The notes under the pieces were generated by a model. It had not been told where the DNA came from, did not search any database, and saw nothing but the letters and a program-made list of their open reading frames with translations. A stretch of DNA of 64,000 nt from Ruegeria atlantica (GTDB lineage Bacteria; Pseudomonadota; Alphaproteobacteria; Rhodobacterales; Rhodobacteraceae): assembly GCF_001458195.1 (NCBI RefSeq), contig NZ_CYPU01000039.1, forward strand, positions 744,093-808,092, given 5' to 3'. Position numbers and translations under genes: made by a program. Of the stretch, positions 1 to 9,545 are shown piece by piece. Position 1 is the first letter of the stretch; every line of letters begins with the position of its first letter.

Positions 1-2089
1 AACCGCCACCCGCGAGCTTTTTGAACTTCACCAGAGCAAAGTCGGGCTCGATCCCGGTCGTGTCACAATCCATCACCAGACCAATGGTGCCGGTGGGCGC
101 AATCACCGTGGCTTGCGCGTTACGATAGCCGTTCTTTTCGCCAAGGCTCAGCGCCTCGTCCCAAGCCGACATCGCCAGATCGACCAGACGCTTGTCCGGG
201 CAGTTGCCATGGTCCAGAGGCACCGGCTTCACGGCCAGTTTCTCATACCCATCGGTCACACCTTGCGAAGCGCGGCGGTGGTTACGGATGACGCGCAGCA
301 TATTGTCTGCGTTGCGCTCATAGCCCTTGAAGGGTCCAAGCCCTCCGGCAATCTCGGCCGAAGTGGCATAGGCCACGCCGGTCATGATCGCGGTCAGCGC
401 GCCACAGATCGCCCGACCCTCATCCGAGTCGTAGCTGTAGCCCATGTTCATCAGCAGACCGCCGATGTTGGCATAGCCCAGACCCAATGTGCGAAAATCA
501 TAGGACAGTTGCGCGATTTCCTTGGATGGGAACTGCGCCATCGTGACCGAGATTTCCAGCGTCAGGGTCCACAGGCGCGAGGCGTGCATGTAGTCTTCCG
601 CCTGGAACTCACCATCCTTGAGGAAGGTCAGCAGGTTCATCGACGCCAGATTACAAGCTGTGTCATCAAGGAACATGTATTCCGAGCACGGGTTCGAACC
701 GCGAATCTCACCATCTTTGGGGCATGTGTGCCATTCATTGACGGTGTCGTGGAACTGAATGCCGGGATCGGCACAAGCCCATGCGGCGTGGCCGACTTTT
801 TCCCAAAGGTCGCGTGCCTTGACTGTCTTGGCAACTTTGCCATCGGTGCGGTTGATCAGTTCCCAATCGGCATCTTTCTCAACTGCGGTCAGAAATGCAT
901 TGGTCACGCGGATCGAATTGTTCGAGTTCTGACCCGAGACCGAGCTATAGGCTTCCGAATCCCAGTCCGTATCGTAAGTCGGGAACTCAATGCTGTCGTG
1001 ACCCTGCTTGGCATAGTCCAGAACGCGCTTGATGTAAGTTTCTGGGATCGCGACCTTTTTGGCTTCGCGAACCGCGTCCTTCAGGGCATCATTCTTCTTG
1101 GGATTATACGCGTCGTCTTGCGCGCCGTCCCATGTGCGGATGGCCTCGAAAATGCCGTTCAGCATCTTCTCGTGCATCTTCGATCCGGCTACGATCGAGG
1201 CCACCTTCTGCTCTTCGATCACCTTCCACTCGATGAATTTCTCGATGTCAGGGTGATCAGCATCGACGATTACCATCTTTGCTGCTCGACGGGTTGTTCC
1301 GCCTGATTTGATCGCGCCGGCGGCGCGGTCGCCGATCTTGAGAAAGCCCATGAGGCCCGAGGACTTGCCGCCACCCGACAGCGCCTCGCCTTCAGCGCGC
1401 AAGTGACTGAAGTTGGTCCCGGTACCCGAGCCGTATTTGAACAGGCGCGCCTCGCGCACCCACAGATCCATGATGCCGCCTTCGTTCACCAGATCATCAT
1501 CGACAGACTGGATGAAGCACGCGTGCGGCTGCGGATGTTCATACGCGGATTTCGATTTGGTCAGCTTGCCGGTCTTGTAGTCGACGTAGTGGTGACCTTG
1601 CGCGGGACCGTCGATTCCATATGCCCAGTGCAGACCGGTGTTGAACCATTGTGGGCTGTTCGGCGCAGCGCGCTGGGTCGCCAGCATATAGCGCATCTCA
1701 TCAAAGTAGGCGCGCGCATCCTCTTCCGTCGAGAAGTAACCACCCTTCCAGCCCCAATAGGCCCAGGCGCCCGCCAGCCGGTCAAAAACCTGCTTTGAAG
1801 ACGTCTCACCATCGAACTCCGCCTTATCGGCCGGGACCGAGCGCCACAGAAATTCGGGGACGTCTTTCTCTTTTACTTTCTTCAGCTTAGTCGGCACGCC
1901 CGCCTTACGGAAATACTTCTGCGCGATGACGTCGCTGGCAACCTGGCTCCAACGCGTGGGCACTTCGATGTTGTCCAGGCGAAAAACGATGGTGCCATCG
2001 GGGTTTCGGATCTCAGACGTCGCTGAGACAAAGTCCAGTTCCGCATATGCGTCCTGCCCCGGTTTCGTAAATTTCCTGTCAATCTTCAT
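1..2089 (-). CDS. nrdJ: Vitamin B12-dependent (class II) ribonucleotide reductase, C-terminal part outside window
   Basis: Reduces ribonucleotides to deoxyribonucleotides with adenosylcobalamin as radical source, so it needs neither oxygen nor a separate radical subunit. The start ATG is at 2089 on the minus strand (MKIDRKFTKPG...). About 696 residues are present; the family is usually near 1,200, so the 3' part lies beyond base 1. Visible family stretches include APNSPQWFNTGLHWAYG, the glycine-rich KYGSGTGTNFSHLR, and NPCSEYMFLDDTACNLASMN, which carries the active-site Cys and Glu. The reading ends near the PTGTIGLVMDCDTTGIEPD motif. No intein or frameshift is seen. It is monocistronic at its 5' side. 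I found no convincing NrdR box or B12 riboswitch upstream. Confidence 0.95.
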   Translation of the reverse strand, partial: MKIDRKFTKPGQDAYAELDFVSATSEIRNPDGTIVFRLDNIEVPTRWSQVASDVIAQKYFRKAGVPTKLKKVKEKDVPEFLWRSVPADKAEFDGETSSKQVFDRLAGAWAYWGWKGGYFSTEEDARAYFDEMRYMLATQRAAPNSPQWFNTGLHWAYGIDGPAQGHHYVDYKTGKLTKSKSAYEHPQPHACFIQSVDDDLVNEGGIMDLWVREARLFKYGSGTGTNFSHLRAEGEALSGGGKSSGLMGFLKIGDRAAGAIKSGGTTRRAAKMVIVDADHPDIEKFIEWKVIEEQKVASIVAGSKMHEKMLNGIFEAIRTWDGAQDDAYNPKKNDALKDAVREAKKVAIPETYIKRVLDYAKQGHDSIEFPTYDTDWDSEAYSSVSGQNSNNSIRVTNAFLTAVEKDADWELINRTDGKVAKTVKARDLWEKVGHAAWACADPGIQFHDTVNEWHTCPKDGEIRGSNPCSEYMFLDDTACNLASMNLLTFLKDGEFQAEDYMHASRLWTLTLEISVTMAQFPSKEIAQLSYDFRTLGLGYANIGGLLMNMGYSYDSDEGRAICGALTAIMTGVAYATSAEIAGGLGPFKGYERNADNMLRVIRNHRRASQGVTDGYEKLAVKPVPLDHGNCPDKRLVDLAMSAWDEALSLGEKNGYRNAQATVIAPTGTIGLVMDCDTTGIEPDFALVKFKKLAGGG

Positions 2090-2623
2090 GTCCGCACGCC
2101 CTAGGTTCAATCAACTTGTCTTTCAGCGTCAGTTCCTCAGACGCGGACCGATCGCCATGCCGAATAAAATTGAGCGCAATAGACCAGCCGCTGCATTCCG
2201 CAGCGCAAAACCGATCAAACGGTTGCACGTTACTATGATGTGCTTTCCGACCCTCGCCCTGTGCCCTATTCTGGTTTTCGTACCAGATTTTGTGGCAACC
2301 TTACCGGCCCATACAACTTGACGTATCGACCCATAGATCGTCAACGCCATTTTTAGGTCATTTTTAATATCTTTTGTATTGACCCATTTCTGACAACTTG
2401 CATCCGGACACCCTGTTCTGATTCCTCCACAGGTTCATCCACCAAGTACACCCGGCGTTTCCAAAAACCCACAGGTAAATTAACTGTGTTTCCCGGCACA
2501 GTTATCGGAATTTGATAATCTAACGCTAAGATGTCTAGGTTGGATGAGAATCACGAAGCGGTCATTTTGAACCGCGGCGTCAGGTAACCCGCCGGGCGCG
2601 TTCACTCAAAGGGGAGCGGACAG
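2090..2623. other. 534-bp divergent intergenic region with a dyad
   Basis: This gap separates nrdJ (leftward) from the lipoprotein gene (rightward). It is AT-richer than its surroundings and carries no credible gene. The clearest structure is an 8-bp inverted repeat, TAACTGTG at 2481-2488 and CACAGTTA at 2497-2504. A further CACAG at about 2471 makes an overlapping second dyad. It could be a regulator site for either gene or an RNA hairpin. No T-run follows, so it is not a terminator. Confidence 0.4.
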
Positions 2624-3058
2624 ATGTCGTTGTCACGTTTACTTCCGATTCTGGCCCTGATCGTGGCCTGCACACCACAAGATGTGCGCCCTCCGGCACG
2701 CAGCGCCCAGTTCGATGATTTCCCCAAAAGGCTGTTCGACACGTTCGAGATAAGCTGCGACGGCCCGGGTGAACGCTTTGAAAGTACCGGGAATCGGGTT
2801 TTCGAATGCACCGAGCTTCTACCTCCGGATATGACCGCTTTTCTGATTCTCAACTATGACGGTTACCCTCAGGATCTGCCCAAAAGCGTGATGCGGCTGA
2901 CAACGACCAAGAACAACTCGGGCTACCGTGTCGATGCCGAGCTGTATTTCAACGTCCCACGCAAAAGCGGCCCGTCGGTAAAAGTACCAGTGGAAAGCGA
3001 TACACTGGATAAGGCGCTTAGCGCGCTTTACCAAGCGTTAGGTGGATCGCCAACATAA
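2624..3058 (+). CDS. Predicted lipoprotein of unknown function
   Basis: A 144-residue protein with a short hydrophobic leader and a lipobox-like LIVAC ending at about Cys16, so it is probably lipid-anchored after export. The remainder is soluble and has two further cysteines around residues 43-62 that could form a disulfide. No domain was recognised. The start is well supported: GGGGAG lies about 8 bases before the ATG. It stands alone, divergent from nrdJ, and is followed by a tRNA-Pro on the opposite strand. Confidence 0.7.
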   Translation: MSLSRLLPILALIVACTPQDVRPPARSAQFDDFPKRLFDTFEISCDGPGERFESTGNRVFECTELLPPDMTAFLILNYDGYPQDLPKSVMRLTTTKNNSGYRVDAELYFNVPRKSGPSVKVPVESDTLDKALSALYQALGGSPT

Positions 3059-3071
3059 GTGAAAGAAGTGG

Positions 3072-3145
3072 TCGGGGCGGCAGGATTCGAACCTACGACC
3101 CCCTGTACCCAAAACAGGTGCGCTACCAGACTGCGCCACGCCCCG
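3072..3145 (-). tRNA. tRNA-Pro (anticodon TGG)
   Basis: The minus strand folds as a full cloverleaf of 74 nt without encoded CCA. The acceptor stem is CGGGGCG/CGCCCCG, the anticodon stem CCTGT/ACAGG holds loop TTTGGGT, and the T-loop is TTCGAAT. Anticodon TGG reads proline CCA codons, with wider reading if U34 is modified. It lies 43 nt downstream of the DUF192 gene on the same strand. Confidence 0.95.
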
Positions 3146-3188
3146 AACCGTGCGCCTTCCTAACCATGCCAATCTGATTTGAAAAGCC

Positions 3189-3656
3189 CTAACAGGACCA
3201 AATTGCAGGACCTTGCGAAAAAATTTCGTGCCGCATGACGGTTCCGGGCTTAATCGAGTAGCGCGCGGCCAGTCCCGCGTTGATTTCGAGAACCGCAAAG
3301 ACGGAATCGCCACCTTCGATTGGTGTCAGATCACCGGGAATCGCACCTTGATGGACACGCGTCACTGTTCCAGCTCGATCGAGGAAAATGATGTCCAGGG
3401 GAAGCAGCGTGTTCTTCATCCAGAACACCACGGGCTGCGGCGGGTCAAAAACGAACAGCATGCCCGAACGGTTTGGCAGCGACTCGCGGAACATCAATCC
3501 ACGCGACCGATCCTGCGGGCTAATCGCCAATTCGATATTGAATCGGATCTGGGCCGAGTCGTTCTTGATGTCGATCTTATCAGGCTTGCACGCAGCCCAG
3601 GTCATCCCGGACCAAAGCAACAAAACCGCTAAAAGACCCGGAAAAAACTTAGGCAT
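3189..3656 (-). CDS. DUF192 family exported protein
   Basis: A 155-residue protein with a cleavable signal peptide (MPKFFPGLLAVLLLWSGMTWA, cut probably before ACKP), followed by one DUF192 domain over nearly all of the mature chain. Family hallmarks are RSRGLMFRESLP, GMLFVFDPP, FWMKNTLLPLDIIFLD and ALEINAG-like VLEINAGLAARYSIKPG. The biochemical function of DUF192 is unknown; the protein is likely periplasmic. It follows the double cold-shock gene by only 7 bp on the same strand, so the two are probably co-transcribed. Confidence 0.88.
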   Translation of the reverse strand: MPKFFPGLLAVLLLWSGMTWAACKPDKIDIKNDSAQIRFNIELAISPQDRSRGLMFRESLPNRSGMLFVFDPPQPVVFWMKNTLLPLDIIFLDRAGTVTRVHQGAIPGDLTPIEGGDSVFAVLEINAGLAARYSIKPGTVMRHEIFSQGPAIWSC

Positions 3657-3663
3657 GAATCAC

Positions 3664-4191
3664 TCAGTCGTCCAGGGCAGCTTCCCAGGCCAGTACCTGA
3701 GCCGCCATACGTCCACGCTTGCCACTGATGACACGCATCGCGAGGGCCTCGCCCGGCTGCAGATCCGACAGACCTGAGCGGCGCAGAACTTCGATATGCA
3801 GGAACACATCTTCACCACGGCCAAAAACATTGGCGAACCCAAAGCCTTTGCCTTTGTCGAACCATTTGACTCGCGCAGCCTCTAGCGGGGCAGCGGCGAT
3901 CTCAACCTGATCAAGCTCGGCAAAATCAGCCAGCATCATCGTGTCCGTCCGCGCCGGTGGATCAACACTGATGACCTCAACCGCCTGAACACCACGGTCC
4001 GTGCGATGGGTCATGATTTCTATGCCCGCACCATCTGCGACCGAACTTTGGCCGAAGTTGCGCAACACATTGACGTGCAACAAAATATCCGGACCGCCCT
4101 CATCAGACACAACAAATCCGAAGCCCTTTGCAGGGTCGAACCATTTCACGTGTCCACGGACGCGGTACATGTTGTTCAGATCTTCTGGCAC
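3664..4191 (-). CDS. Double cold-shock domain protein
   Basis: A 175-residue protein with two cold-shock domains, residues about 10-70 and 105-172. Each carries the RNA-binding RNP1-like motif (VKWFDPAKGFGFV and VKWFDKGKGFGFA) and an RNP2-like stretch (DILLHVNVLR and DVFLHIEVLR). Single-stranded RNA or DNA binding as a chaperone or antiterminator is the known family role. The chosen start is GTG at 4191; an in-frame ATG at 4170 would also keep both domains. Tandem-domain CSPs of this size are common in Rhodobacterales. It is probably the first gene of a two-gene unit with DUF192. Confidence 0.9.
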   Translation of the reverse strand: MPEDLNNMYRVRGHVKWFDPAKGFGFVVSDEGGPDILLHVNVLRNFGQSSVADGAGIEIMTHRTDRGVQAVEVISVDPPARTDTMMLADFAELDQVEIAAAPLEAARVKWFDKGKGFGFANVFGRGEDVFLHIEVLRRSGLSDLQPGEALAMRVISGKRGRMAAQVLAWEAALDD

Positions 4192-4312
4192 GGCGTTCCC
4201 ATCGCGAAAATTGTCATTTCGTTAAGGGTCCGATGTGTATGGGAATGGCTCGCAAATTCAAGCTGAAAAAACCCTTTGTTTTCGGCTTCTTGCATTTCAC
4301 GATACGCGAACG

Positions 4313-4918
4313 TCATGGATTTAACCTCTGTATCTGCCAGTCGGAACCCACTTGATCCCGCTGCCATCGGAACCTGTCGTGCAACCGAAAGGCCCCATCG
4401 GCCCAGAATTCGATTTCGGTTGGCACCAGCCGATAGCCGCCCCAGAACGGCGGGCGTGGCGGGTTCGGGCCCAACTTGGCCGTCACCTTGGCCACCTCGG
4501 CCATCAGAACCGAGCGACTGCTGAGAGGCTGAGACTGCTTGGACGCCCAGGCCCCCAATCGACTTTTTAGCGAGCGGGACGCATAATACTCATCCGCCTG
4601 CGGCCCGCTTTCTCTGGTTACTGTACCACGAACTCGGATTTGCCGCCGCAGAGATTTCCAATGCATCACAAAAGCAGCTTTTCCAGCGCCGTCCAACTCG
4701 GCCGCCTTGGCACTTTCGTAGTTGGTGTAGAACACAAAAGCTGCCGGTTCGATCTCTTTCAGAAGAACCATTCGCACATTCGGCATACCGTCCGAATCGA
4801 CGGTCGCCAAAGCAATAGCGTCCGGATCGTTCGGTTCATTCTCTTTGGCCTCAGCCAGCCACCGCCCCGCTATTTCAAACGGATCGGTGCCGGCAAATAT
4901 GCCGCTACGTTCGCTCAT
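4313..4918 (-). CDS. pdxH: Pyridoxamine 5'-phosphate oxidase
   Basis: An FMN enzyme that oxidises pyridoxine or pyridoxamine 5'-phosphate to pyridoxal 5'-phosphate, the last step of vitamin B6 synthesis and salvage. The 201-residue chain shows the FMN-binding core ([25 protein letters not shown]), RQIRVRGTV, and the C-terminal signature [15 protein letters not shown]. The ATG at 4918 is chosen because GGGGAT precedes it; the longer reading frame back to 5026 would run into the fabI promoter region and adds no family sequence. It is divergent from fabI. Confidence 0.94.
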   Translation of the reverse strand: MSERSGIFAGTDPFEIAGRWLAEAKENEPNDPDAIALATVDSDGMPNVRMVLLKEIEPAAFVFYTNYESAKAAELDGAGKAAFVMHWKSLRRQIRVRGTVTRESGPQADEYYASRSLKSRLGAWASKQSQPLSSRSVLMAEVAKVTAKLGPNPPRPPFWGGYRLVPTEIEFWADGAFRLHDRFRWQRDQVGSDWQIQRLNP

Positions 4919-5053
4919 TCCCATCCCCTGGAAACTAATAAAGCCCACACTAGGGCGAGAACCCGCCACGGGCAAGAGCGCGCGGCCTTGATGCAGCGCA
5001 CCCAATGGCATAAACCATCCCAACATAACGCGAAGACAGGCGGAGAACCAAAC

Positions 5054-5860
5054 ATGTCAAATCAGTTGATGGCCGGCAAACGCGGCCTCATCATGGGACT
5101 GGCCAATGATAAATCAATCGCATGGGGAATAGCCCGTGCCTTGTCCGAATCCGGAGCAGAGCTGGCTTTTTCATATCAAGGCGACGCACTTAAGAAACGC
5201 GTTGATCCACTGGCGGCACAGCTTGGCAGCGAAATTGTTCTGCCCTGCGACGTCAGTGACGAAGAATCGATTGATGCGCTGTTCACATCTCTGGAAGAGA
5301 AATGGGGCAGGCTGGACTTTGTTGTTCACGCCATCGGTTTTTCAGACAAGAACGAACTTCGGGGCCGCTACGTCGACACATCGCGTGCGAACTTCAAACT
5401 GACTATGGACGTATCGGTCTATTCCTTCACCGCTGTGATGCAACGGGCCGAGAAGATGATGTCCGAAGGCGGCAGCGCAGTCACCCTGACCTATTATGGC
5501 GCGGAACAGGTGATGCCCCATTATAACGTGATGGGTGTTGCCAAAGCTGCGCTGGAAGCATCGGTCAAGTATTTGGCCGAGGATCTGGGCAAGGACGGTA
5601 TCCGCGTGAATTCGATCTCGGCCGGTCCTATCAAGACGCTGGCCGCCAGCGGCATCGGCGACTTCCGCTATATTATGAAATGGAACGAGTATAACTCGCC
5701 CCTGCGTCGCAACGTGACCATCGACGATGTCGGCAAATCAGCTCTGTATCTGCTGTCTGACCTCAGCAGCGGTGTAACAGGAGAAAACCTACACGTGGAT
5801 TCGGGTTATCACATTGTCGGCATGAAAGCCGTCGACGCACCTGACGTCGAAAAGGGTTAA
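5054..5860 (+). CDS. fabI: Enoyl-[acyl-carrier-protein] reductase (NADH)
   Basis: Reduces the trans-2 double bond of enoyl-ACP, the last step of each fatty-acid elongation cycle. At 268 residues it matches FabI length. It is an atypical short-chain dehydrogenase: N-terminal [19 protein letters not shown] in place of the classical glycine motif, and the FabI-type catalytic Tyr-x6-Lys in [13 protein letters not shown]. The start at 5054 gives [11 protein letters not shown]; upstream in-frame codons reach into the pdxH leader and look non-coding. Only 4 bp separate it from gpt, suggesting co-transcription. Confidence 0.95.
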   Translation: MSNQLMAGKRGLIMGLANDKSIAWGIARALSESGAELAFSYQGDALKKRVDPLAAQLGSEIVLPCDVSDEESIDALFTSLEEKWGRLDFVVHAIGFSDKNELRGRYVDTSRANFKLTMDVSVYSFTAVMQRAEKMMSEGGSAVTLTYYGAEQVMPHYNVMGVAKAALEASVKYLAEDLGKDGIRVNSISAGPIKTLAASGIGDFRYIMKWNEYNSPLRRNVTIDDVGKSALYLLSDLSSGVTGENLHVDSGYHIVGMKAVDAPDVEKG

Positions 5861-5864
5861 TGAC

Positions 5865-6374
5865 ATGAGCGCCAAGGATCGCCTGCCCCACGAAAAAGGG
5901 TTTCACATCAGCTGGGATCAGATTCACCGTGATTCCCGCGCCTTGGCCTGGCGTTTGGACGGGCAAGGTCCGGATGACGGCGCATGGCGCGCAGTTGTGG
6001 CCATCACCCGTGGCGGTATGGCGCCTGCGATGATCGTCAGCCGCGAGCTGGACATTCGCACCGTCGACACAGTCAGCGTGCGCTCGTACCACCATCAGGA
6101 CCAAGGCGAAGCCGAGGTGTTGAAAGCCCCCGATGCCCAGCTGATGCGCGACGGCAAAGGTATTCTGATCATCGACGATCTGGTCGACAGCGGCAAAACG
6201 CTGGAGCTGGTGCGCGCAATGTACCCCAAGGCGCATTTCGCGACAGTTTACGCCAAGCCCAAGGGTCGTCCGATGGTGGACACGTTCATCACCGAGGTCA
6301 GCCAGGACACCTGGATCTTTTTCCCTTGGGATATGGCCCTGCAATATGTCGAGCCCTACCGCGGGACCGACTAA
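5865..6374 (+). CDS. gpt: Xanthine phosphoribosyltransferase
   Basis: Purine salvage enzyme that joins xanthine (also guanine) to PRPP to give nucleotides. The 169-residue chain has the PRPP-binding loop [16 protein letters not shown] at about residues 100-115, and the family signatures [22 protein letters not shown] and TWIFFPWD near the C-terminus. It is of the E. coli Gpt (XGPRT) type rather than the longer Xpt type. It sits 4 bp after fabI. Confidence 0.92.
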   Translation: MSAKDRLPHEKGFHISWDQIHRDSRALAWRLDGQGPDDGAWRAVVAITRGGMAPAMIVSRELDIRTVDTVSVRSYHHQDQGEAEVLKAPDAQLMRDGKGILIIDDLVDSGKTLELVRAMYPKAHFATVYAKPKGRPMVDTFITEVSQDTWIFFPWDMALQYVEPYRGTD

Positions 6375-6431
6375 AAGAACCCTCTCAACCCACAAAGAGT
6401 GAGGCAAAGCCTTACAAAGGACAGGCCCGTC

Positions 6432-7607
6432 ATGACCCAGTCCCGTACCACCGCGACATTTGCCCCTCCGGTCATGGAGGCGCGGCGCTGGTTGGAGGGG
6501 GTGGCGTTTCCTGATGACCGTCCCCTGATCAACGTCAGCCAGGCGGCCCCGGTCGATCCACCGCCCTTGGCGTTGCGCAAAGCGATTGCCAGCCTTGCCG
6601 TGACCGAAGACAGCGCCCATCTTTACGGGCCGGTTCTGGGCAATCCAGCCCTGCGAACTGAACTCGCCCATCAGATCGGGTCGCATTATGACGCGCAGGT
6701 GTCCAGCGATCAGGTGGCAATCACCTCGGGCTGCAATCAGGCATTTGCCGCTACGATCACAGCAATCACCGATCAGGATGACGAGGTCATCGTTCCGACG
6801 CCCTGGTACTTTAATCACAAGATGTGGCTGGACATAGCAGGCGTCCGAACTGTGGACCTGCCAACCGATGACGCTCTGCTGCCCGATCCGGACGCAGCCC
6901 GTGCTCTGATCACCGACAAAACACGCGCCATCGTTCTTGTGACCCCGAACAATCCCGGCGGAGTGGAATACCCTGCCCCTTTGGTGCGCGCATTCTTTGA
7001 TCTTGCGCAGGAGGTCGGCATCCGGCTGATCGTGGACGAAACATATCGGGACTTCGACAGCCGCAGCGGCCCACCGCATGACCTGTTCGCCCAGCCTGAC
7101 TGGGATCAAACCCTGATCCACCTCTATTCCTTTTCCAAAGCATACAGGCTGACCGGCCACCGTGTCGGCGCGATTGCGACCGGCACTGACCTGCTATCCG
7201 AGATTGAAAAGTTTTTGGACACAGTCGCCATCTGCCCAAGCCAGATCGGCCAGCACGCAGCCCTTTGGGGAATGCAGAACCTGTCGCAATGGCTGGCAGG
7301 TGAACGCGATGAGATCCTCGACCGCCGCGCCGCAATTGCCGAGCTGTTGCCAAGCCTGACGGACAAGGGTTGGCGGCTGCTGGGTCTGGGCGCTTATTTC
7401 GCCTATTTCGAACACCCGTTCGATATCCCATCGGACGAGCTAGCCCAACGACTGGTCCCCGAGGCCGGCATCCTGCTGCTGCCCGGCACAATGTTCATGC
7501 CCGAAAATGATGCGGCAAGAAAACGTCAGGTTCGTATCGCATTTGCCAATCTGGACCGCGCCGGATTGGGGCAATTGTTCGAACGGCTGGCTGCTCTGTC
7601 CTTCTGA
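6432..7607 (+). CDS. PLP-dependent aminotransferase, class I/II
   Basis: A 391-residue fold-type I aminotransferase. PLP-site features are SGCNQAFAATITAI, the VTPNNPGGVEYP loop with the substrate Asn, VDETYRDF holding the Asp for the pyridine nitrogen, and YSFSKAYRLTGHRVG with the Schiff-base Lys. The ATG at 6432 is preceded by AAAGGA at good spacing; the frame opens earlier at a GTG without a ribosome site. The substrate cannot be read from sequence. It follows gpt in the same direction with a 57-bp gap. Confidence 0.88.
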   Translation: MTQSRTTATFAPPVMEARRWLEGVAFPDDRPLINVSQAAPVDPPPLALRKAIASLAVTEDSAHLYGPVLGNPALRTELAHQIGSHYDAQVSSDQVAITSGCNQAFAATITAITDQDDEVIVPTPWYFNHKMWLDIAGVRTVDLPTDDALLPDPDAARALITDKTRAIVLVTPNNPGGVEYPAPLVRAFFDLAQEVGIRLIVDETYRDFDSRSGPPHDLFAQPDWDQTLIHLYSFSKAYRLTGHRVGAIATGTDLLSEIEKFLDTVAICPSQIGQHAALWGMQNLSQWLAGERDEILDRRAAIAELLPSLTDKGWRLLGLGAYFAYFEHPFDIPSDELAQRLVPEAGILLLPGTMFMPENDAARKRQVRIAFANLDRAGLGQLFERLAALSF

Positions 7608-7691
7608 GCTTGCTCCCCGACGGTGCGCGTCGTATTCAGGGCCGCAACCGACAGGGCAGTTACCTGCCGACAAAAGCACGAAGAGGGCACA

Positions 7692-9533
7692 ATGGCCGCA
7701 GGCGTAAAAAAGTTATCAAAGACCTTTGTCTGGATTCTCATGGGCCTTTTGATGCTCGGACTTGCAGGGTTTGGCGCAACCAGCCTCTCTGGCACCGTGC
7801 GTTCGGTGGCCCAGGTCGGGAATGAGGATATCTCAGTTGATGACTATGTCCGCGAGCTGCAGCGCGAGATCCGCGCGGTTGAACAACAGACAGGCCAGCC
7901 TTTGCAAATGTCGCAGGCCATTGAGTTTGGTCTGGATCGTCTTGCCTTGTCGCGCCTGACGGCTTTAGCCGCGCTGGACAATGAGGTCGGTTTGCTGGGC
8001 ATCTCGATCGGTGATGAGAACCTGCAGGAAGAAATTGTTGCGATCCCGGCTTTTCACGGCGTCAACGGCACATTTGACCGCGACGCGTATCAGTTCCAAC
8101 TGGAACAGATCGGCATGTCCGATACCGAGTTCGAATCGGATCTGCGCAGGGAAACATCCCGCACAATCGTGCAGAGTGCCGTGGTTGGCGGTGTGAAGAT
8201 GCCCGAAACCCTCACGCAGGTGTTGACTGACTACGTTGGTGCCCGCCGCAGCTTTACCGTCGCAACTTTGGCACCTGACGCCCTGCCCGCACCTGTTGCC
8301 GCCCCGACCGACGAGCAGGTCCAAACGTTTTATGATGAGAACACCGAGCTGTTCACCCTGCCGCGCACCAAAAAGCTGACGTATGCGATCCTGTCACCCG
8401 AAATGCTGCTCGACGACGTGGAAGTCGACGAGGATTCGGTAAAGCGTTTGTACGAACAGCGCGCAGCTGAATTCCAGCAGCCCGAACGCCGCCTGGTCGA
8501 ACGTCTGACCTTCTCGGATCAGGACGCAGCCCAAAACGCCATGGCCCAGCTAGAGGTTGGCGGTAAGACCTTCGAGCAACTCGTTCGGAATCGCCAACTT
8601 GAGCTCAGCGATATCGACCTTGGCGACGTCACCCGCGAGGATCTGGGCGAAGCCGCCGATGGTGTCTTTGCTGCCGAATTGGACGCTGTTGTCGGCCCGC
8701 TGCCTTCCACCTTCGGACCGGCGCTGTTCCGCGTCAATGGCTCGCTTGCCGAAAACAACACGTCGTTTGAAGATGCCGCCCCTGCCCTGCGCGAGGAATT
8801 GGCAGCCGATCGTGCCCGCCGCCAGATTGAGGCGCAGGCCGAGGATATCAATGACCTGCTGGCCGGTGGCGCGACTTTGGAAGAACTGACCTCCGAGACC
8901 GAAATGGAGTTGGGCCAAATCGACTGGAGCGCGCAAACCGGTGAAGGCGTGGCCGCCTATGACGGGTTCCGCAGCGCGGCCGAAGCCGTACAGGACGGCG
9001 ACTTCCCCGAGGTTGCGTTCCTCGAGGATGGCTCGATCTTTGCTCTGCGTCTGAACGAGGTTCTCGAACCCCGGCCCGAACCGCTAGAGACCGCACGCGA
9101 TCGTGTCGTTGCCGCCTGGACACAGGCCGAAACCAACACGGCATTGGAAGAACAGGCAAATGCGGTTCTGGAACAGGTGCAGGCCGATGGTGACTTTACG
9201 GCCACCGGATTGCCGTTCCGCGTTGAAAACGCCCTGACCCGCACGGCCTTTTTGGAAGATGTGCCCGCAGATTTCATGACGCAGGTCTTTGAAATGGAAC
9301 AAGGCGATCTGCGCGTCATTCCCGGTGCCGGAACCGCGTTTATCGTGCGTCTGGACGAGCTGCTGCCGCCTGCCGAAACAGATGAGTTGCGTCAGGTCCA
9401 AGCGGCCCTTACCGCGCAGCTGGATCAGGCTTTGGCCCAGAACATCTTTGATGCGTTTGTCCGCGATGCACAGGTCCGTGCCCGTCCCGTCGTAGATCAG
9501 CAGGCCCTGAATGCTGTTCAGGCGAGCTATTAA
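7692..9533 (+). CDS. PpiD-type membrane-anchored peptidyl-prolyl isomerase
   Basis: A 613-residue envelope folding factor with one N-terminal membrane helix (about residues 10-33, TFVWILMGLLMLGLAGFGA), then a SurA-like chaperone domain (VGNEDISVDDYVRELQREIR...) and a parvulin-like domain around residues 260-360 followed by a long periplasmic C-terminal region. The parvulin region is divergent, as is usual for PpiD, so catalytic activity is uncertain. The start at 7692 follows GAAGAGGG. It lies 12 bp before trpE and probably shares its transcript. Confidence 0.87.
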   Translation: MAAGVKKLSKTFVWILMGLLMLGLAGFGATSLSGTVRSVAQVGNEDISVDDYVRELQREIRAVEQQTGQPLQMSQAIEFGLDRLALSRLTALAALDNEVGLLGISIGDENLQEEIVAIPAFHGVNGTFDRDAYQFQLEQIGMSDTEFESDLRRETSRTIVQSAVVGGVKMPETLTQVLTDYVGARRSFTVATLAPDALPAPVAAPTDEQVQTFYDENTELFTLPRTKKLTYAILSPEMLLDDVEVDEDSVKRLYEQRAAEFQQPERRLVERLTFSDQDAAQNAMAQLEVGGKTFEQLVRNRQLELSDIDLGDVTREDLGEAADGVFAAELDAVVGPLPSTFGPALFRVNGSLAENNTSFEDAAPALREELAADRARRQIEAQAEDINDLLAGGATLEELTSETEMELGQIDWSAQTGEGVAAYDGFRSAAEAVQDGDFPEVAFLEDGSIFALRLNEVLEPRPEPLETARDRVVAAWTQAETNTALEEQANAVLEQVQADGDFTATGLPFRVENALTRTAFLEDVPADFMTQVFEMEQGDLRVIPGAGTAFIVRLDELLPPAETDELRQVQAALTAQLDQALAQNIFDAFVRDAQVRARPVVDQQALNAVQASY

Positions 9534-9545
9534 AAGAGACTGAAT

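Noticed and set aside
684..710. tRNA-like GGTTCGAACC string
   Set aside because: It is inside nrdJ coding sequence and no cloverleaf can be folded around it.
113..1306. Long open frame (397 residues) on the plus strand opposite nrdJ
   Set aside because: It lies wholly antisense to clearly conserved ribonucleotide reductase sequence, has no ribosome site and looks like a high-GC shadow frame.
5763..7160. 465-residue open frame opposite gpt and the aminotransferase
   Set aside because: Both plus-strand genes are conserved over their whole length; the antisense frame has His/Arg/Gln-rich random composition.
9534..9545. trp attenuator before trpE
   Set aside because: Only 12 bp separate ppiD and trpE, which leaves no room for a leader peptide or attenuator.
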